This document shows positions 50,107 to 59,794 of a stretch of 64,000 nt of DNA, piece by piece. The stretch is from Gluconacetobacter diazotrophicus PA1 5 (GTDB lineage: Bacteria > Pseudomonadota > Alphaproteobacteria > Acetobacterales > Acetobacteraceae): NCBI RefSeq assembly GCF_000067045.1, contig NC_010125.1, positions 2,222,001 to 2,286,000 of the forward strand. Reading direction: 5' to 3'. Position numbers and translations under genes: made by a program. The number at the start of each line of letters is the position of its first letter. The stretch's first letter is position 1. Under the pieces are notes generated by a model that saw only the letters and a program-made list of their open reading frames with translations, was not told where the DNA came from and made no database searches.

Positions 50107-52572
50107 ATGGCGCACATACCGGATATGACATCCGAATCCCCCGCCCGTCACGCCGTCGACGCCGCCATCGCCGAAACCGGCCTGGCCATCGAGACCCGCG
50201 AGCTGCCGAAGCTGGAGCGCACCGTCGCCCGCGCCCTGGCACCGGGACAGGACCGTGTCGACGCCGCCACCTTCCGCGCCGCCCTGTGTGCCGTGCGGCG
50301 CAAGCCGTGGGGGTCGCGCCTGATGGACCTGACCCGCCGCGCGGGCGAGGTCTGGGTGACGCGCGCGGACACCGAGGCGGCGGCGGCCACGATCGACGAC
50401 CCCGAGCCCGACGACGCAAGCCTGCTGCGCGCCTTGGGCGAAGTGGTGCGGGCGCGGCTGCGCGCCACCGCCCCCACGCCCGAGGCGGCGCTGGAAACGA
50501 TCCGGGCCGACCTGTTCGACGGCACCGGCCGCGTCCTGTCGCCCGCCGAGACCGAGACGCTGTCGCGCGCGGTGGCGGCGGCCTTCGGCCTGGACGCGGC
50601 CACGGGCTTCGTCGAAGCGGTGCGGCGCACCGCCGACGCCCGCCAGGAAGAACAGGACGCGATCGAGCAGGCGGCCCGTGCCCGCCGGCGCGAGGAAGTC
50701 CGCCGGCTGCGCGAATGGGAAGACAGCCTGGTCGCGTTCAGCGAGGTGCCCCGCCTGCTGCATTGTTCGCAGAAGGAGGCCCTGCGCTGGATTGCCGAAA
50801 ACCGGCTGCCGGTCGCACGCCGCGTGCCGCAGCCCAACGGCACCGAACGCTGGGAATTCGACCCGCGCGAACTGGTGGCGCTGCGCGCCCGGCTGCCGGA
50901 ATGGCGGGGCGGCCTGCCCGGTGTCGCGACCCCGCTGGTGCCTGACCCGGGCACGCGCAAGGTCGGCAATGCAGTGATCGCCCGCGTGGCGGCGCTGGAC
51001 CGCTATGCTGCGCATTTCAAGACCGCGCGGGCCCTGAAGCGGCGGATCACGCTGGTCACCGGCCCCACCAACAGCGGCAAGTCCCATACCGCGCTGGAGG
51101 CCCTGGCGCGCGCCGAGAGCGGCATGGCGCTGGCGCCCCTGCGCCTGCTGGCCCATGAATTCCGCGAGGCCCTGACCGCGCGCGGCGTGCCCACGTCGCT
51201 GGCGACGGGCGAGGAGCGGATCGACATTCCCGGCAGCCGCCACCTGGCCGCGACGGTCGAGATGTGCCCGCTGCACAACCCCGTCGATGTCGCCATGATC
51301 GACGAGGCGCAGATGCTGTCGGACCCCGATCGCGGCGCGGCGTGGACGGCGGCGATCATGGGGGCGCCGGCGCGGCACCTGTTCGTGCTGGGCGCGCCCG
51401 ACTGCATTCCGATGGTGCGCCGCATCGCCGAATTGTGCGGCGACCCGCTGGACGAGGTGCATCTGGAACGCAAGGGACCGCTGGTGACGGCCAGCGAGCC
51501 GGTGCGCCTGCAGGATCTGAAGCCGCATGACGCGCTGATCGCCTTCTCGCGCCGCGAGGTGCTGGACCTGCGCGCGGCGCTGCTGGCGCGCGGGCGGCGG
51601 GTCGCCGTCGTCTATGGCGCGCTGAGCCCCGAGGTGCGGCGGGCCGAGGCGCAGCGTTTCAATGACGGCGAGGCCGATATCCTGATCGCCACCGACGCGA
51701 TCGGCATGGGGCTGAACCTGACGATCCGCCGGGTGATCTTCACCGCGCTGCGCAAGTTCGACGGCACGCAGACCCGCGATTTGAACGCGCAGGAGGTCAA
51801 GCAGATCGGCGGGCGCGCCGGCCGCTACGGCAAGCACGAACAGGGCGTGGTCGCGGTGCTGGCCGGCGCGGGCAGCGCATCCTTCATCCGCGCCATGATG
51901 GCGGCCCCGCCGGCCGAACTGGCCGACCTGCGCCCGCAGGTGCAGCCCGACGCCGACATCATCCAGGCCGTGGCGGCGGAAATCGGGTCGGAGAGCCTGT
52001 TCGGCGTGCTGGCGCGCATCCGCCGCGCCGTGCTGCGCCCCGACGACCCGAATTACCGCCTGGCGAACATGGAACAGGCCTTCGCCATCGCCACCGCCCT
52101 GGAAGGCGTGTCGGGCCTGAGCCTGGCGCAGCGCTGGGTCTATGCGATGTGCCCGGTGGACGACCGCGACAACGGCATCCAGCGGCTGATCCACTGGGCG
52201 GCGGACCATGCCGCCGGCCGGCCGGTCGTGCCGCCCGGGCCGGGCCGCCTGCCCCCGCCCGACCGCGCCGAGCGCATCGAACTGGAACGTGCGGAAAAGC
52301 GGCACAAGCGGCTGGTCGCATGGCGGTGGCTGTCGCTGCGCTTCCCCGACGCCTATCCGGCCCGCGAGGATGCCGAGGACGCGACCGCCCGCCTGAACGA
52401 CTGGATCGAGGACGTGCTGCGCCAGCAGAGCAGCCGCAGCCGCGCGGGCGGAGAGGAACCCCGTCCCGGACAGCCCCCGCATGCCCCCGGACGGGGGCAC
52501 CGCAAGGGCGGCGGCAGGAACGGCAACAGGGGCGGCAAAGGCCCCCCGCGACATTCCGTCAGCGGGCGCTGA
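50107..52572 (+). CDS. SUV3-like ATP-dependent RNA/DNA helicase
   Basis: 821 residues. The helicase core lies at about residues 315-590: Walker [36 protein letters not shown] as the DEAQ-type box, [36 protein letters not shown] and [10 protein letters not shown]. About 230 residues in front are helical and contain a probable winged/excisionase-like helix-turn-helix ([20 protein letters not shown]). The last 50 residues are basic and glycine-rich ([16 protein letters not shown]), likely nucleic-acid binding. Mitochondrial SUV3 relatives unwind RNA for degradation; a role in RNA turnover here is inference. Its end overlaps serS by 14 bp. Confidence 0.85.
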   Translation: MAHIPDMTSESPARHAVDAAIAETGLAIETRELPKLERTVARALAPGQDRVDAATFRAALCAVRRKPWGSRLMDLTRRAGEVWVTRADTEAAAATIDDPEPDDASLLRALGEVVRARLRATAPTPEAALETIRADLFDGTGRVLSPAETETLSRAVAAAFGLDAATGFVEAVRRTADARQEEQDAIEQAARARRREEVRRLREWEDSLVAFSEVPRLLHCSQKEALRWIAENRLPVARRVPQPNGTERWEFDPRELVALRARLPEWRGGLPGVATPLVPDPGTRKVGNAVIARVAALDRYAAHFKTARALKRRITLVTGPTNSGKSHTALEALARAESGMALAPLRLLAHEFREALTARGVPTSLATGEERIDIPGSRHLAATVEMCPLHNPVDVAMIDEAQMLSDPDRGAAWTAAIMGAPARHLFVLGAPDCIPMVRRIAELCGDPLDEVHLERKGPLVTASEPVRLQDLKPHDALIAFSRREVLDLRAALLARGRRVAVVYGALSPEVRRAEAQRFNDGEADILIATDAIGMGLNLTIRRVIFTALRKFDGTQTRDLNAQEVKQIGGRAGRYGKHEQGVVAVLAGAGSASFIRAMMAAPPAELADLRPQVQPDADIIQAVAAEIGSESLFGVLARIRRAVLRPDDPNYRLANMEQAFAIATALEGVSGLSLAQRWVYAMCPVDDRDNGIQRLIHWAADHAAGRPVVPPGPGRLPPPDRAERIELERAEKRHKRLVAWRWLSLRFPDAYPAREDAEDATARLNDWIEDVLRQQSSRSRAGGEEPRPGQPPHAPGRGHRKGGGRNGNRGGKGPPRHSVSGR

Positions 52573-53833
52573 TGGCCGCCAGCCCGTTCATGTAGGGGCG
52601 CAGCGCCTGCGGCACGGTGATGCTGCCATCGGCGTTCTGGTAGTTTTCCATCACCGCGATCAGCGTGCGTCCCACGGCGAGGCCCGAGCCGTTCAGCGTA
52701 TGGACGAATTCCGGGCCGGCACCGTCCGCCGGGCGGTAGCGCGCATTCATCCGCCGCGCCTGGAAATCGCGCGTGGTGGAGCAGGACGAAATTTCGCGCC
52801 ACGCATCCTGGCCGGGCAGCCAGGCTTCGAGATCGAAGGTCCTGGCCGCGCCGAAGCCGGTGTCGCCCGCGCACAGCAGCATGCGGCGATACGGGATGCC
52901 CAGCCGTTCCAGCACCTTCTCGGCGCAGCGGGTCATGCGCTCATGCTCGGCGTCGCTGTCCCCGGGCGCGGTGATCGACACCATCTCGACCTTCTGGAAC
53001 TGGTGCTGGCGCAGCATGCCCCGCGTGTCGCGGCCGGCGGCCCCGGCCTCGCTGCGGAAGCACGAGGACAGCGCGACCATGCGGCGCGGCAGCGCCGACG
53101 CCGGCAGGATGTCGCCCGCGACGCTGGCGGTCAGCGGGACCTCGGCCGTGGGAATCAGCCAGCGCCCGTCCTCGGTCCGGAAGGACTGGTCGGCGAACTT
53201 GGGCAGCTTGTCGGTGCCGAACATCGCGGCCTCGTTCACCAGGACCGGTACCGCCGTTTCGGTATAGCCGTGTTCCTGGACATGCAGGTCCAGCATGAAC
53301 TGGCCCAGCGCGCGTTCCATGCGCGCCAGCGCGCCGCGCAGCACGACGAAGCGCGCGCCGGACAGCTTTCCGGCGGTTTCGAAATCCATCAGGCCCAGCG
53401 CCTCGCCCAGCGCGAAATGCTCGCGCGGGGGGAAGGCGAAGTCGCGCCGCTCGCCGACCTGGTGGACGACGACGTTCGCGGATTCGTCCGCGCCCTCGGG
53501 CACGCCGTCATCCAGCCGGTTGGGCAGGACCACCAGGCAGTCGCGGATTTCGGCATCCAGTTCGCGGACCAGGACCTCCAGCTTCTCGATGTCCTCGCGC
53601 AGTTGCACGGCCTCGGCTTCCAGCGCCGTGCTGTCTTCCCCGGTGCGGCGCAGGGCGCCGACTTCCTTCGACAGGCTCTTGCGCCGGGCCTGCTTGTCCT
53701 GCAGCGCGGTCACGGCGGCCCGCCGGTCCTCGTCCAGGCTGGCGATATGGATCGCGGCGGGGGCCTCGCCCCGGCGGGCCAGGGCGGCGTCGAAGGCGGC
53801 CGGATCGGCGCGCAGGGCGCGAAGATCATGCAT
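52559..53833 (-). CDS. serS: Seryl-tRNA synthetase
   Basis: 424 residues. The N-terminal coiled-coil arm spans about residues 30-100 ([20 protein letters not shown]). Class II motif 2 is in [21 protein letters not shown], followed by [12 protein letters not shown], and motif 3 in [39 protein letters not shown] is the serine-site segment. The ATG at 53833 follows CAGGAGAACCGAG and overlaps the tatC stop by 8 bp. Confidence 0.96.
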   Translation of the reverse strand: MHDLRALRADPAAFDAALARRGEAPAAIHIASLDEDRRAAVTALQDKQARRKSLSKEVGALRRTGEDSTALEAEAVQLREDIEKLEVLVRELDAEIRDCLVVLPNRLDDGVPEGADESANVVVHQVGERRDFAFPPREHFALGEALGLMDFETAGKLSGARFVVLRGALARMERALGQFMLDLHVQEHGYTETAVPVLVNEAAMFGTDKLPKFADQSFRTEDGRWLIPTAEVPLTASVAGDILPASALPRRMVALSSCFRSEAGAAGRDTRGMLRQHQFQKVEMVSITAPGDSDAEHERMTRCAEKVLERLGIPYRRMLLCAGDTGFGAARTFDLEAWLPGQDAWREISSCSTTRDFQARRMNARYRPADGAGPEFVHTLNGSGLAVGRTLIAVMENYQNADGSITVPQALRPYMNGLAAISAR

Positions 53834-54590
53834 CTCGGTTCTCCTGATCGGCATCGTCGGCGCGCTTGGGCTGGACCAGCCGCGCGCAGAAGATGGAAAT
53901 TTCGTACAGCCCGATCAGCGGCACCGCCAGACCGGTCTGGGTGATGACGTCCGGAGGCGTCAGGATGGCGGCGATCACGAAGGCCCCGACATAGGCATAG
54001 CGCCGGAAGCGTTTCAGCGTGTCGGCGGTCACGATGCCCACCCGGGCCAGCAGGGTCAGCACCACCGGCAGTTCGAAGGCCACGCCGAACGCCATGATCA
54101 GCTTCATCACCAGCGCCAGGTATTCCGACACCTTGGCCTGAAGCTGGATCTGCAGCCCGTCCTGCCCGTCCGCCGTCTGGAACGACAGGAAGAACTTCCA
54201 GGCGAAGGGGAAGACGAAATAATAGGCCAGCGCCGCGCCCATGACGAACATGACCGGCGTCGCGACCAGGAAGGGCAGGAACGCCCGCTTTTCGCTGCGA
54301 TACAGCCCGGGGGCGACGAACATCCAGACCTGGATGGCGACCATCGGGAAGGACAGGAAGGCCGCCCCGAAGATCGCGACCTTGATGTAGGTGAAAAAGG
54401 CCTCGTACAACGCGGTATAGATCAGGTGCGGCTGTTCGCCCTGCGCGCGCATCACGTCGCCCAGCGGGCGGGCCAGGAACAGATAGATCCGCGCCGAGAA
54501 ATGATAGCACAGCAGGAAGCACAGGCCGAACGTCACCGCCGACCACAGCAGGCGGCGGCGCAGTTCGACCAGATGGTCCAGCAGCGGCAT
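53826..54590 (-). CDS. tatC: Twin-arginine translocase subunit TatC
   Basis: 254 residues from the ATG ([17 protein letters not shown]), six membrane spans, with [51 protein letters not shown] and [10 protein letters not shown] as TatC signatures. It is the signal-peptide receptor of the Tat system, which exports folded cofactor proteins. Homologs usually have about ten residues before MPLL; in-frame upstream codons LNDDPINADPINDQP fit but contain no ATG/GTG, only ATT or CTG after GGGAGAC (54633-54638). The true start is uncertain. Confidence 0.92.
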   Translation of the reverse strand: MPLLDHLVELRRRLLWSAVTFGLCFLLCYHFSARIYLFLARPLGDVMRAQGEQPHLIYTALYEAFFTYIKVAIFGAAFLSFPMVAIQVWMFVAPGLYRSEKRAFLPFLVATPVMFVMGAALAYYFVFPFAWKFFLSFQTADGQDGLQIQLQAKVSEYLALVMKLIMAFGVAFELPVVLTLLARVGIVTADTLKRFRRYAYVGAFVIAAILTPPDVITQTGLAVPLIGLYEISIFCARLVQPKRADDADQENRDA

Positions 54591-54670
54591 CGGCTGGTCG
54601 TTGATCGGATCGGCGTTGATCGGATCGTCGTTCAGAATCGTGTCTCCCGGCTTGGAATATCCATCGGCCC

Positions 54671-55282
54671 CTATCCGCGATGGGGTGCTGGGGCCCCGCC
54701 ATCCGGCGCGGTCACGGACACGCGCCGCGCGCCGTGGATCACCCGCACCGGCGGCAGGAAGGCGGGCGGGTGCAGCCGCGCGCGCTCCGCCGCCAGCCGC
54801 CGCGCGACCGACGGCGGCAGCAGGGCGGGCGGCGGCCCGGCGTCCGGGGCCGGTGGAAAGGCGGTTTCGGCATAGGACGCGACCGGCGTCGCGTACCCGT
54901 ACTCGTGCAGGCCGCCGGGATCGAAGCCGGACAGGTCGGCCGGGCCGGATACCGGCGCGGCCGGAGCGGCCGGGCCGGCGCGCGTGCCGTCCAGCGGCGA
55001 CTCCTCGATCGTGCGCCGGATCGTGCCGTCGCCGTCGATCGCCTGCATGATCTGGTTGCGGACATTGAAGCGCCGCATGCGGTTGAGCTGGTCGCGGGCC
55101 TCGGTCAGGTCCGCGTCGCGCACCATCTCGTCCACATGGGACTGGAATTCCGATGCCAGCTTGCGCCCCTTCTTGATCAGCCCGGTCACCGTGCGGATCG
55201 CCACCGGCATGTCCTTGGGGCCGATCAGCAGCAGGGCGACGACGCCGATCACCGCCATCTCGGACCATGCGAAATCAAACAT
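54671..55282 (-). CDS. tatB: Sec-independent translocase protein TatB
   Basis: 203 residues. One N-terminal membrane helix MFDFAWSEMAVIGVVALLLIG is followed by the amphipathic helix after GPKDMPVAIRTVTGLIKKGR and a coiled segment (DEMVRDADLTEARDQLNRM). The long C-terminal half is Pro/Ala-rich and variable, as usual for TatB. TatA is not in the window. It is followed by tatC and serS. Confidence 0.93.
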   Translation of the reverse strand: MFDFAWSEMAVIGVVALLLIGPKDMPVAIRTVTGLIKKGRKLASEFQSHVDEMVRDADLTEARDQLNRMRRFNVRNQIMQAIDGDGTIRRTIEESPLDGTRAGPAAPAAPVSGPADLSGFDPGGLHEYGYATPVASYAETAFPPAPDAGPPPALLPPSVARRLAAERARLHPPAFLPPVRVIHGARRVSVTAPDGGAPAPHRG

Positions 55283-55386
55283 GGGCGGGACCGGCCAGCG
55301 GCAGGCGCATCACGGGCGTGTGCTGGAACATGGACGAACTCGGCGAGCGGATGAATCAGGACCGGCTGATGGGGACTGGAGACGTA

Positions 55387-56082
55387 TCACGTCGGCGGCG
55401 CATCGGAAACCGCCTGGGGAGTCGTCGCGGCCGGCGGGGACACCGCCGGGTCAAGGGCCGGGCCGGGGGCCGGATTGGGAGCCGGGTTGAGGACCGGGTT
55501 ATCCGGCACGTCCACCAGCAGTTCCTCGCGCCGGGGCAGGTCGCGCAGGTCGCGCAGGCCGAAATGGCGCAGGAAGTCGGCCGACGTCCCCCACAGGATC
55601 GGCCGTCCCGGTACCTCCTTGCGGCCGCGCGGGACGATCAGCGAGGCCTCCAGCAGGGTGTCCAGCACCTGCTGGCTGAGCGAGACGCCGCGGATCTCCT
55701 CGATTTCCGCGCGGGTGCAGGGCTGGTGGTAGGCGATGATGGCCAGGGTTTCGAGCGTCGCGCGGGCCAGCCGGCGCGGGCGGTGCAGCACCCGCGTCAG
55801 CCGCGGGGCCAGGTCGGCGGCGGTGCGGAACTGCCAGCCCCCGGCGATCAGCACCGGCGCCACGCCCCTTCCGTCATACAGCGCCACCACCGCGTCGATC
55901 ACGCTGCGGACATAGGCGCCCAGGTCATCGATGTCGGCGGGCACCTGGCCCTGGGCCTCCAGCAGTTCGGCGATCGCGCGTTCGGACACCGGGTCGGGGC
56001 TGGCGAAGATCAGGGCCTCGACCAGCCGCACCGACGCGGGGTCCGCCCGGACCGTGGTTTCGGGAAGGGGTGTGTCGGTCAT
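55387..56082 (-). CDS. scpB: Segregation and condensation protein B
   Basis: 231 residues with two winged-helix domains: VRLVEALIFASPDPVSERAI starts the first, and LETLAIIAYHQPCTRAEIEE followed by IRGVSLSQQVLDTLLEASLI starts the second. It forms the kleisin-associated regulator of the SMC-ScpAB condensin. The ATG overlaps the scpA stop (ATGA). The last 35 residues are a Pro/Ala/Asn-rich tail (NPAPNPAPGPALDPAVSPP), not part of the fold. Confidence 0.92.
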   Translation of the reverse strand: MTDTPLPETTVRADPASVRLVEALIFASPDPVSERAIAELLEAQGQVPADIDDLGAYVRSVIDAVVALYDGRGVAPVLIAGGWQFRTAADLAPRLTRVLHRPRRLARATLETLAIIAYHQPCTRAEIEEIRGVSLSQQVLDTLLEASLIVPRGRKEVPGRPILWGTSADFLRHFGLRDLRDLPRREELLVDVPDNPVLNPAPNPAPGPALDPAVSPPAATTPQAVSDAPPT

Positions 56083-56984
56083 TCCGCCGCGTCCATCCTG
56101 TCCATATCCTCGCCCGCGTCCTCGGCCGCATCGTCGGCCGTGCAGGGGCGCAGCATGATCCGGCCGAACTGTTCGTCCTGGCGCAGTTCGATGCTGCCGC
56201 TGCGCGCCAGTTCCAGCCCGGCGATCAGGGTGCCGGCCATCGCGGCCCGACGCAGCCGCAGCCGTTCGTCCTCGTCCCCGCCATCCAGGCCCGGGCCGGA
56301 GTCCGGCAGGAACGCGCCCAGATCGCACCAGCCGGTGCCGGGGACGATGTCGGTGCCCAGCAGGCGGTGCAGGCGGGCCAGCGCATCCTGCACCGTCCAG
56401 AAATTCAGCCGCCGGGGCTGATAGACGCGCTTGCGCGCGCCGCGCCGCATGGCCGCCATATAGGCGCCCATCAGTTGGGGCAGGTCCAGCGCCAGACCCG
56501 AGCGATCGATTTCCGTCAGGTCCTCGCGCTCGCCCCGGGCGAAGACGTCACGGCCCAGTTGCGGCCGCGCCGCCAGCCATTCCGCCGCCCGGCCGATCCG
56601 CGCCAGTTCCAGCAGCCGGGCCTGCAGCAGTTCGGCCGCTTCCTCGGCATCGACGGCCTCGCCCTCCTCGGCCGGCAGCAGCAGGCGCGATTTCAGCCAG
56701 GCCAGCCACGCCGCCATCACCAGCCAGTCCGCCGCCAGTTCCAGGCGGATGCGCCGGGCGGATTCCACGATCGCCAGATATTGCTCGACCAGTTGCAGGA
56801 TCGAAATCCGTGCCAGGTCGACCTTCTGCGCCCGCGCCAGTTCCAGCAGCAGGTCCAGCGGTCCCTCGAACCCCTCCAGGCGCAGCATGGGCGCGGTCAG
56901 GCCCCCCGGCAGGCCATCGGGCAGCCCGCCATCCTGACCGCCCGGCCCGACGGCCGCCCCCCCCTGTACCGCGTCCGGCTGCAT
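56079..56984 (-). CDS. scpA: Segregation and condensation protein A (kleisin)
   Basis: 301 residues. After a Gly-rich N-terminus the kleisin begins with LEGFEGPLDLLLELARAQKV and DLARISILQLVEQYLAI, then WLVMAAWLAWLKSRLLLP, the segments that bind the Smc neck. A C-terminal winged helix (RRAAMAGTLIAGLELARSGSIELRQDE) binds the Smc head. It bridges the SMC dimer in chromosome organisation. SPOR-protein and argS genes lie upstream in the same direction. Confidence 0.92.
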   Translation of the reverse strand: MQPDAVQGGAAVGPGGQDGGLPDGLPGGLTAPMLRLEGFEGPLDLLLELARAQKVDLARISILQLVEQYLAIVESARRIRLELAADWLVMAAWLAWLKSRLLLPAEEGEAVDAEEAAELLQARLLELARIGRAAEWLAARPQLGRDVFARGEREDLTEIDRSGLALDLPQLMGAYMAAMRRGARKRVYQPRRLNFWTVQDALARLHRLLGTDIVPGTGWCDLGAFLPDSGPGLDGGDEDERLRLRRAAMAGTLIAGLELARSGSIELRQDEQFGRIMLRPCTADDAAEDAGEDMDRMDAAE

Positions 56985-56994
56985 GGGCCGGGTC

Positions 56995-57921
56995 CTAGAA
57001 GCCCGCCAGGGTACAGGCCAGGCCGTTCAGCCGCACATGCTGGCAGAACGATGTCGCCTGCGCGATGCTGGCGAAGCCGCGCGTGCGCAGCCGGAAGAAC
57101 ACGGCGCCGTTGCGCTCGGTCCGCTCGATGATCGGTGCGTGGCCGGCGAACAGGTCGGGATCATGCTGCACCAGCCGCGCCCATTCCTTCTCCGCCGCCG
57201 CCTGCGAATCCAGGGCGGCGAGTTGCACGCCGTAACGGCCGGCGAGCGGCGCCGCCGGAGCCGGAGCGGGCGGCGTCGAGGGGGCCGGCACAGTGGATGC
57301 GGTGTCGGCCGGGGGCGCGGCGGTGGATGCCGGCGGCGCGGACGGCACGGGCGCTGCCGTTACCGGCGGTGCCGCTGCTGGCGCTGCCGGTGCGGGTGCC
57401 ACCGGCGCGGGGGCGGGTGCCGCGGGTATGGGCGCGGGCGCAGCCGGCTTCTGCCCATATTGCTCGGCAAGCTGGTCGGGGCGCGGCTGTTCCGGACCGG
57501 GGGCCAGACGGGCCACGGCACCGTCATCCCCGGTCGGGGCCTCCGCGCCCAGGACCTGCATGCCGCCCGGATCGAGGGGCCGCACCCGTACCGGACCCGG
57601 CGGCGGCCCCAGCACGGGAATGCCCGAGGGATGATGCCCCATCAGCGCCCAGCCCCCGATGGCCAGCACCAGCAGGCCGCCCAGCCCGGCGGCGCCGTAT
57701 GCCAGGCGCCGCGTCATGGGGTCGGACCCCAGCAGCCCGTCCATCAGGCCGCCCACCGACACGCGCGGACGGCCCCAGGCGGGCCGTCCGCCATCACCGC
57801 GTCCGGGTACGCGCGGCGGGGTATCGTCGTCGTAATCCGCGCTCATGCGTTCGCGGGCACGGCTCAGGCGATCCTCGTGGGGATCGCGGCCGGTGGGGTC
57901 GGACGGGGCAGACTCGTTCAT
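56995..57921 (-). CDS. SPOR-domain membrane protein
   Basis: 308 residues. A cytoplasmic N-terminus (about 70 residues) is followed by one membrane span (LAYGAAGLGGLLVLAIGGWAL). A long Pro/Ala-rich periplasmic linker (APAPIPAAPAPAPVAPAPAA) then leads to a C-terminal SPOR domain (GRYGVQLAALDSQAAAEKEW; AVFFRLRTRGFASIAQATSF). SPOR domains bind denuded septal peptidoglycan, so a cell-division role is likely. Its ATG overlaps the argS stop by four bases. Confidence 0.85.
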   Translation of the reverse strand: MNESAPSDPTGRDPHEDRLSRARERMSADYDDDTPPRVPGRGDGGRPAWGRPRVSVGGLMDGLLGSDPMTRRLAYGAAGLGGLLVLAIGGWALMGHHPSGIPVLGPPPGPVRVRPLDPGGMQVLGAEAPTGDDGAVARLAPGPEQPRPDQLAEQYGQKPAAPAPIPAAPAPAPVAPAPAAPAAAPPVTAAPVPSAPPASTAAPPADTASTVPAPSTPPAPAPAAPLAGRYGVQLAALDSQAAAEKEWARLVQHDPDLFAGHAPIIERTERNGAVFFRLRTRGFASIAQATSFCQHVRLNGLACTLAGF

Positions 57922-59711
57922 CGCATTTCCTCGACCGGCGTGACGCCCAGTACCGCCAGGCCCGACCGGATCACCGTGGCCGTGGCCTCGACCAGCGCCA
58001 GCTTCGCCCGGGTTGCGGCCAGGTCGTCTTCCTGCAGGAAGCGCAATGTCGCATCATCGCGGCCGCGATTCCACAAGGTATGGAAGTCGCCCGCCAGCTC
58101 GCCGAGATAGAACGCGATCCGGTGCGGTTCATGGGCCTGCGCGGCCCCTTCGACCGTGCGCGGCCATTGCGCGATTCGGCGCAGCAGCGCCAGTTCGGCG
58201 TCGGATTCGATTCCGTCCAGCGCGGCCTGGGCCAGGGTCGCGGGGGCCACGTCCCGCGCCCCCAGCATCTCCTGCGCCGCGCGCAGGACCGAGCGGCAGC
58301 GGGCATGGGCGTACTGGACATAGAAGACCGGGTTGTCGCGGGTCTGGGCGACCACCTGGTCCAGGTCGAATTCCATCTGCGCGTCGGCCTTGCGCGTCAG
58401 CATGGTGAAGCGCACCGCATCGCGCCCGACCTCGTCGATCAGGTCGCGCAGGGTGACGAAGGTGCCGGCGCGCTTGGACATGCGGACCGGCTGGCCGTCG
58501 CGGACGATGCGCACGATCTGGCACAGCAGCACGTCGAAATCGACCGTTCCGCCGTCCTCACCCAGCGCCTTGACCGCCGCCTTCATGCGGGTGACGTAGC
58601 CGCCATGGTCGGCGCCCCAGACATCGATCAGCAGATCCGCCCCGCGCAGGATCTTGTCGTCGTGATAGCCGATATCGTTGGCGAAATAGGTGTTCGATCC
58701 GTCCGACTTGCGCAGCGGCCGGTCCACGTCGTCACCGAACGCGGTGGACCGGAACAGGGTCTGGGGCCGCGCCTCCCAATCCTCGGGCAGCTTGCCCTTC
58801 GGCGGTTCCAGCACGCCTTCGTACAGCAGGCCCTGCGCGTCCAGGCGCGCGATGGCCCGGTCGGTGATGCCGTCCGCCAGGATCTTCGCCTCGCTGGTGA
58901 AGACGTCGTGACGCACGCCCAGCGCGTCCAGGTCCTGCCGGATCATGGCCATCATCTGCGCCACGACGAAGGATTTGACGGTGGGCAGCCAATGTTCCGG
59001 CGCGGCGGGCTGGGCACCGGGTTCGGCCAGGGCGGTGCCATGCGCCTCGGCCAGCGCCTGGCCCACCGGCACCAGGTAGTCGCCGCCGTACTGGATGCCG
59101 CCGGGCACCAGGGCCGCGAACTCCTCCTGCCCCATCGTCGTGCCGATGACCTGGAGGTAGCGCCAGTAGGTGGCCCAGGCCAGGGCGATGACCTGCGCCC
59201 CGGCATCGTTGATGTAGTATTCCTTGGTCACGCCGTAGCCGGCCTTGGCCAGCAGGTTGGCCAGCGCGTCGCCGACCACGGCCCCCCGGCAATGGCCGAC
59301 ATGCATCGGCCCGGTCGGGTTGGCCGAGACATATTCGACATTGACCCGCACCCCCTGCCCCAGCGTGGCGTCGCCGTAGGACTCCCCGGCGCCCAGCACC
59401 GCCGGCACGATCGAGCGCAGCACGGCGGCATCCAGCGTCACGTTGACGAATCCCGGCCCGGCGGGTTCGGCCTTTGCCACGCCCGGCACCCCGGCCAGCG
59501 CCGCCGCCAGGTCGGCGGCGATCTCGGCCGGGCGGCGGCGGGCGATCTTCGCCGCCAGCAGGGCGGCGTTGGTCGCCATGTCGCCATGGGCGGGGTCGCG
59601 CGTCGGCGTCAGTTCGACACGCGCGGCCACCTCGTCCGGCAGGTCCGGGACGATCCGTCGCAAGGCGTCGCGCACATGCGAGAGATAGCGGACGAACAGG
59701 CTGTCGGACAT
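57918..59711 (-). CDS. argS: Arginyl-tRNA synthetase
   Basis: 597 residues. The N-terminal additional domain is followed by the class I HIGH motif in VSANPTGPMHVGHCRGAVVG. FANDIGYHDDKI and DVWGADHGGYVTRM are ArgRS-specific; the KMSKS equivalent is RMSKRAGTFVTL; the anticodon-binding domain ends VLGVTPVEEMR. It charges tRNA-Arg, requiring tRNA for activation. It lies downstream of the dGTPase-like gene. Confidence 0.97.
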   Translation of the reverse strand: MSDSLFVRYLSHVRDALRRIVPDLPDEVAARVELTPTRDPAHGDMATNAALLAAKIARRRPAEIAADLAAALAGVPGVAKAEPAGPGFVNVTLDAAVLRSIVPAVLGAGESYGDATLGQGVRVNVEYVSANPTGPMHVGHCRGAVVGDALANLLAKAGYGVTKEYYINDAGAQVIALAWATYWRYLQVIGTTMGQEEFAALVPGGIQYGGDYLVPVGQALAEAHGTALAEPGAQPAAPEHWLPTVKSFVVAQMMAMIRQDLDALGVRHDVFTSEAKILADGITDRAIARLDAQGLLYEGVLEPPKGKLPEDWEARPQTLFRSTAFGDDVDRPLRKSDGSNTYFANDIGYHDDKILRGADLLIDVWGADHGGYVTRMKAAVKALGEDGGTVDFDVLLCQIVRIVRDGQPVRMSKRAGTFVTLRDLIDEVGRDAVRFTMLTRKADAQMEFDLDQVVAQTRDNPVFYVQYAHARCRSVLRAAQEMLGARDVAPATLAQAALDGIESDAELALLRRIAQWPRTVEGAAQAHEPHRIAFYLGELAGDFHTLWNRGRDDATLRFLQEDDLAATRAKLALVEATATVIRSGLAVLGVTPVEEMR

Positions 59712-59794
59712 GCGATGCGGCTTCCCAAAAAGGCCGGCGCCAGGGGCCGGGTCGGACTGGCGCGCGGAACGAGGTCAAGACTGGTGGGGCGGTT

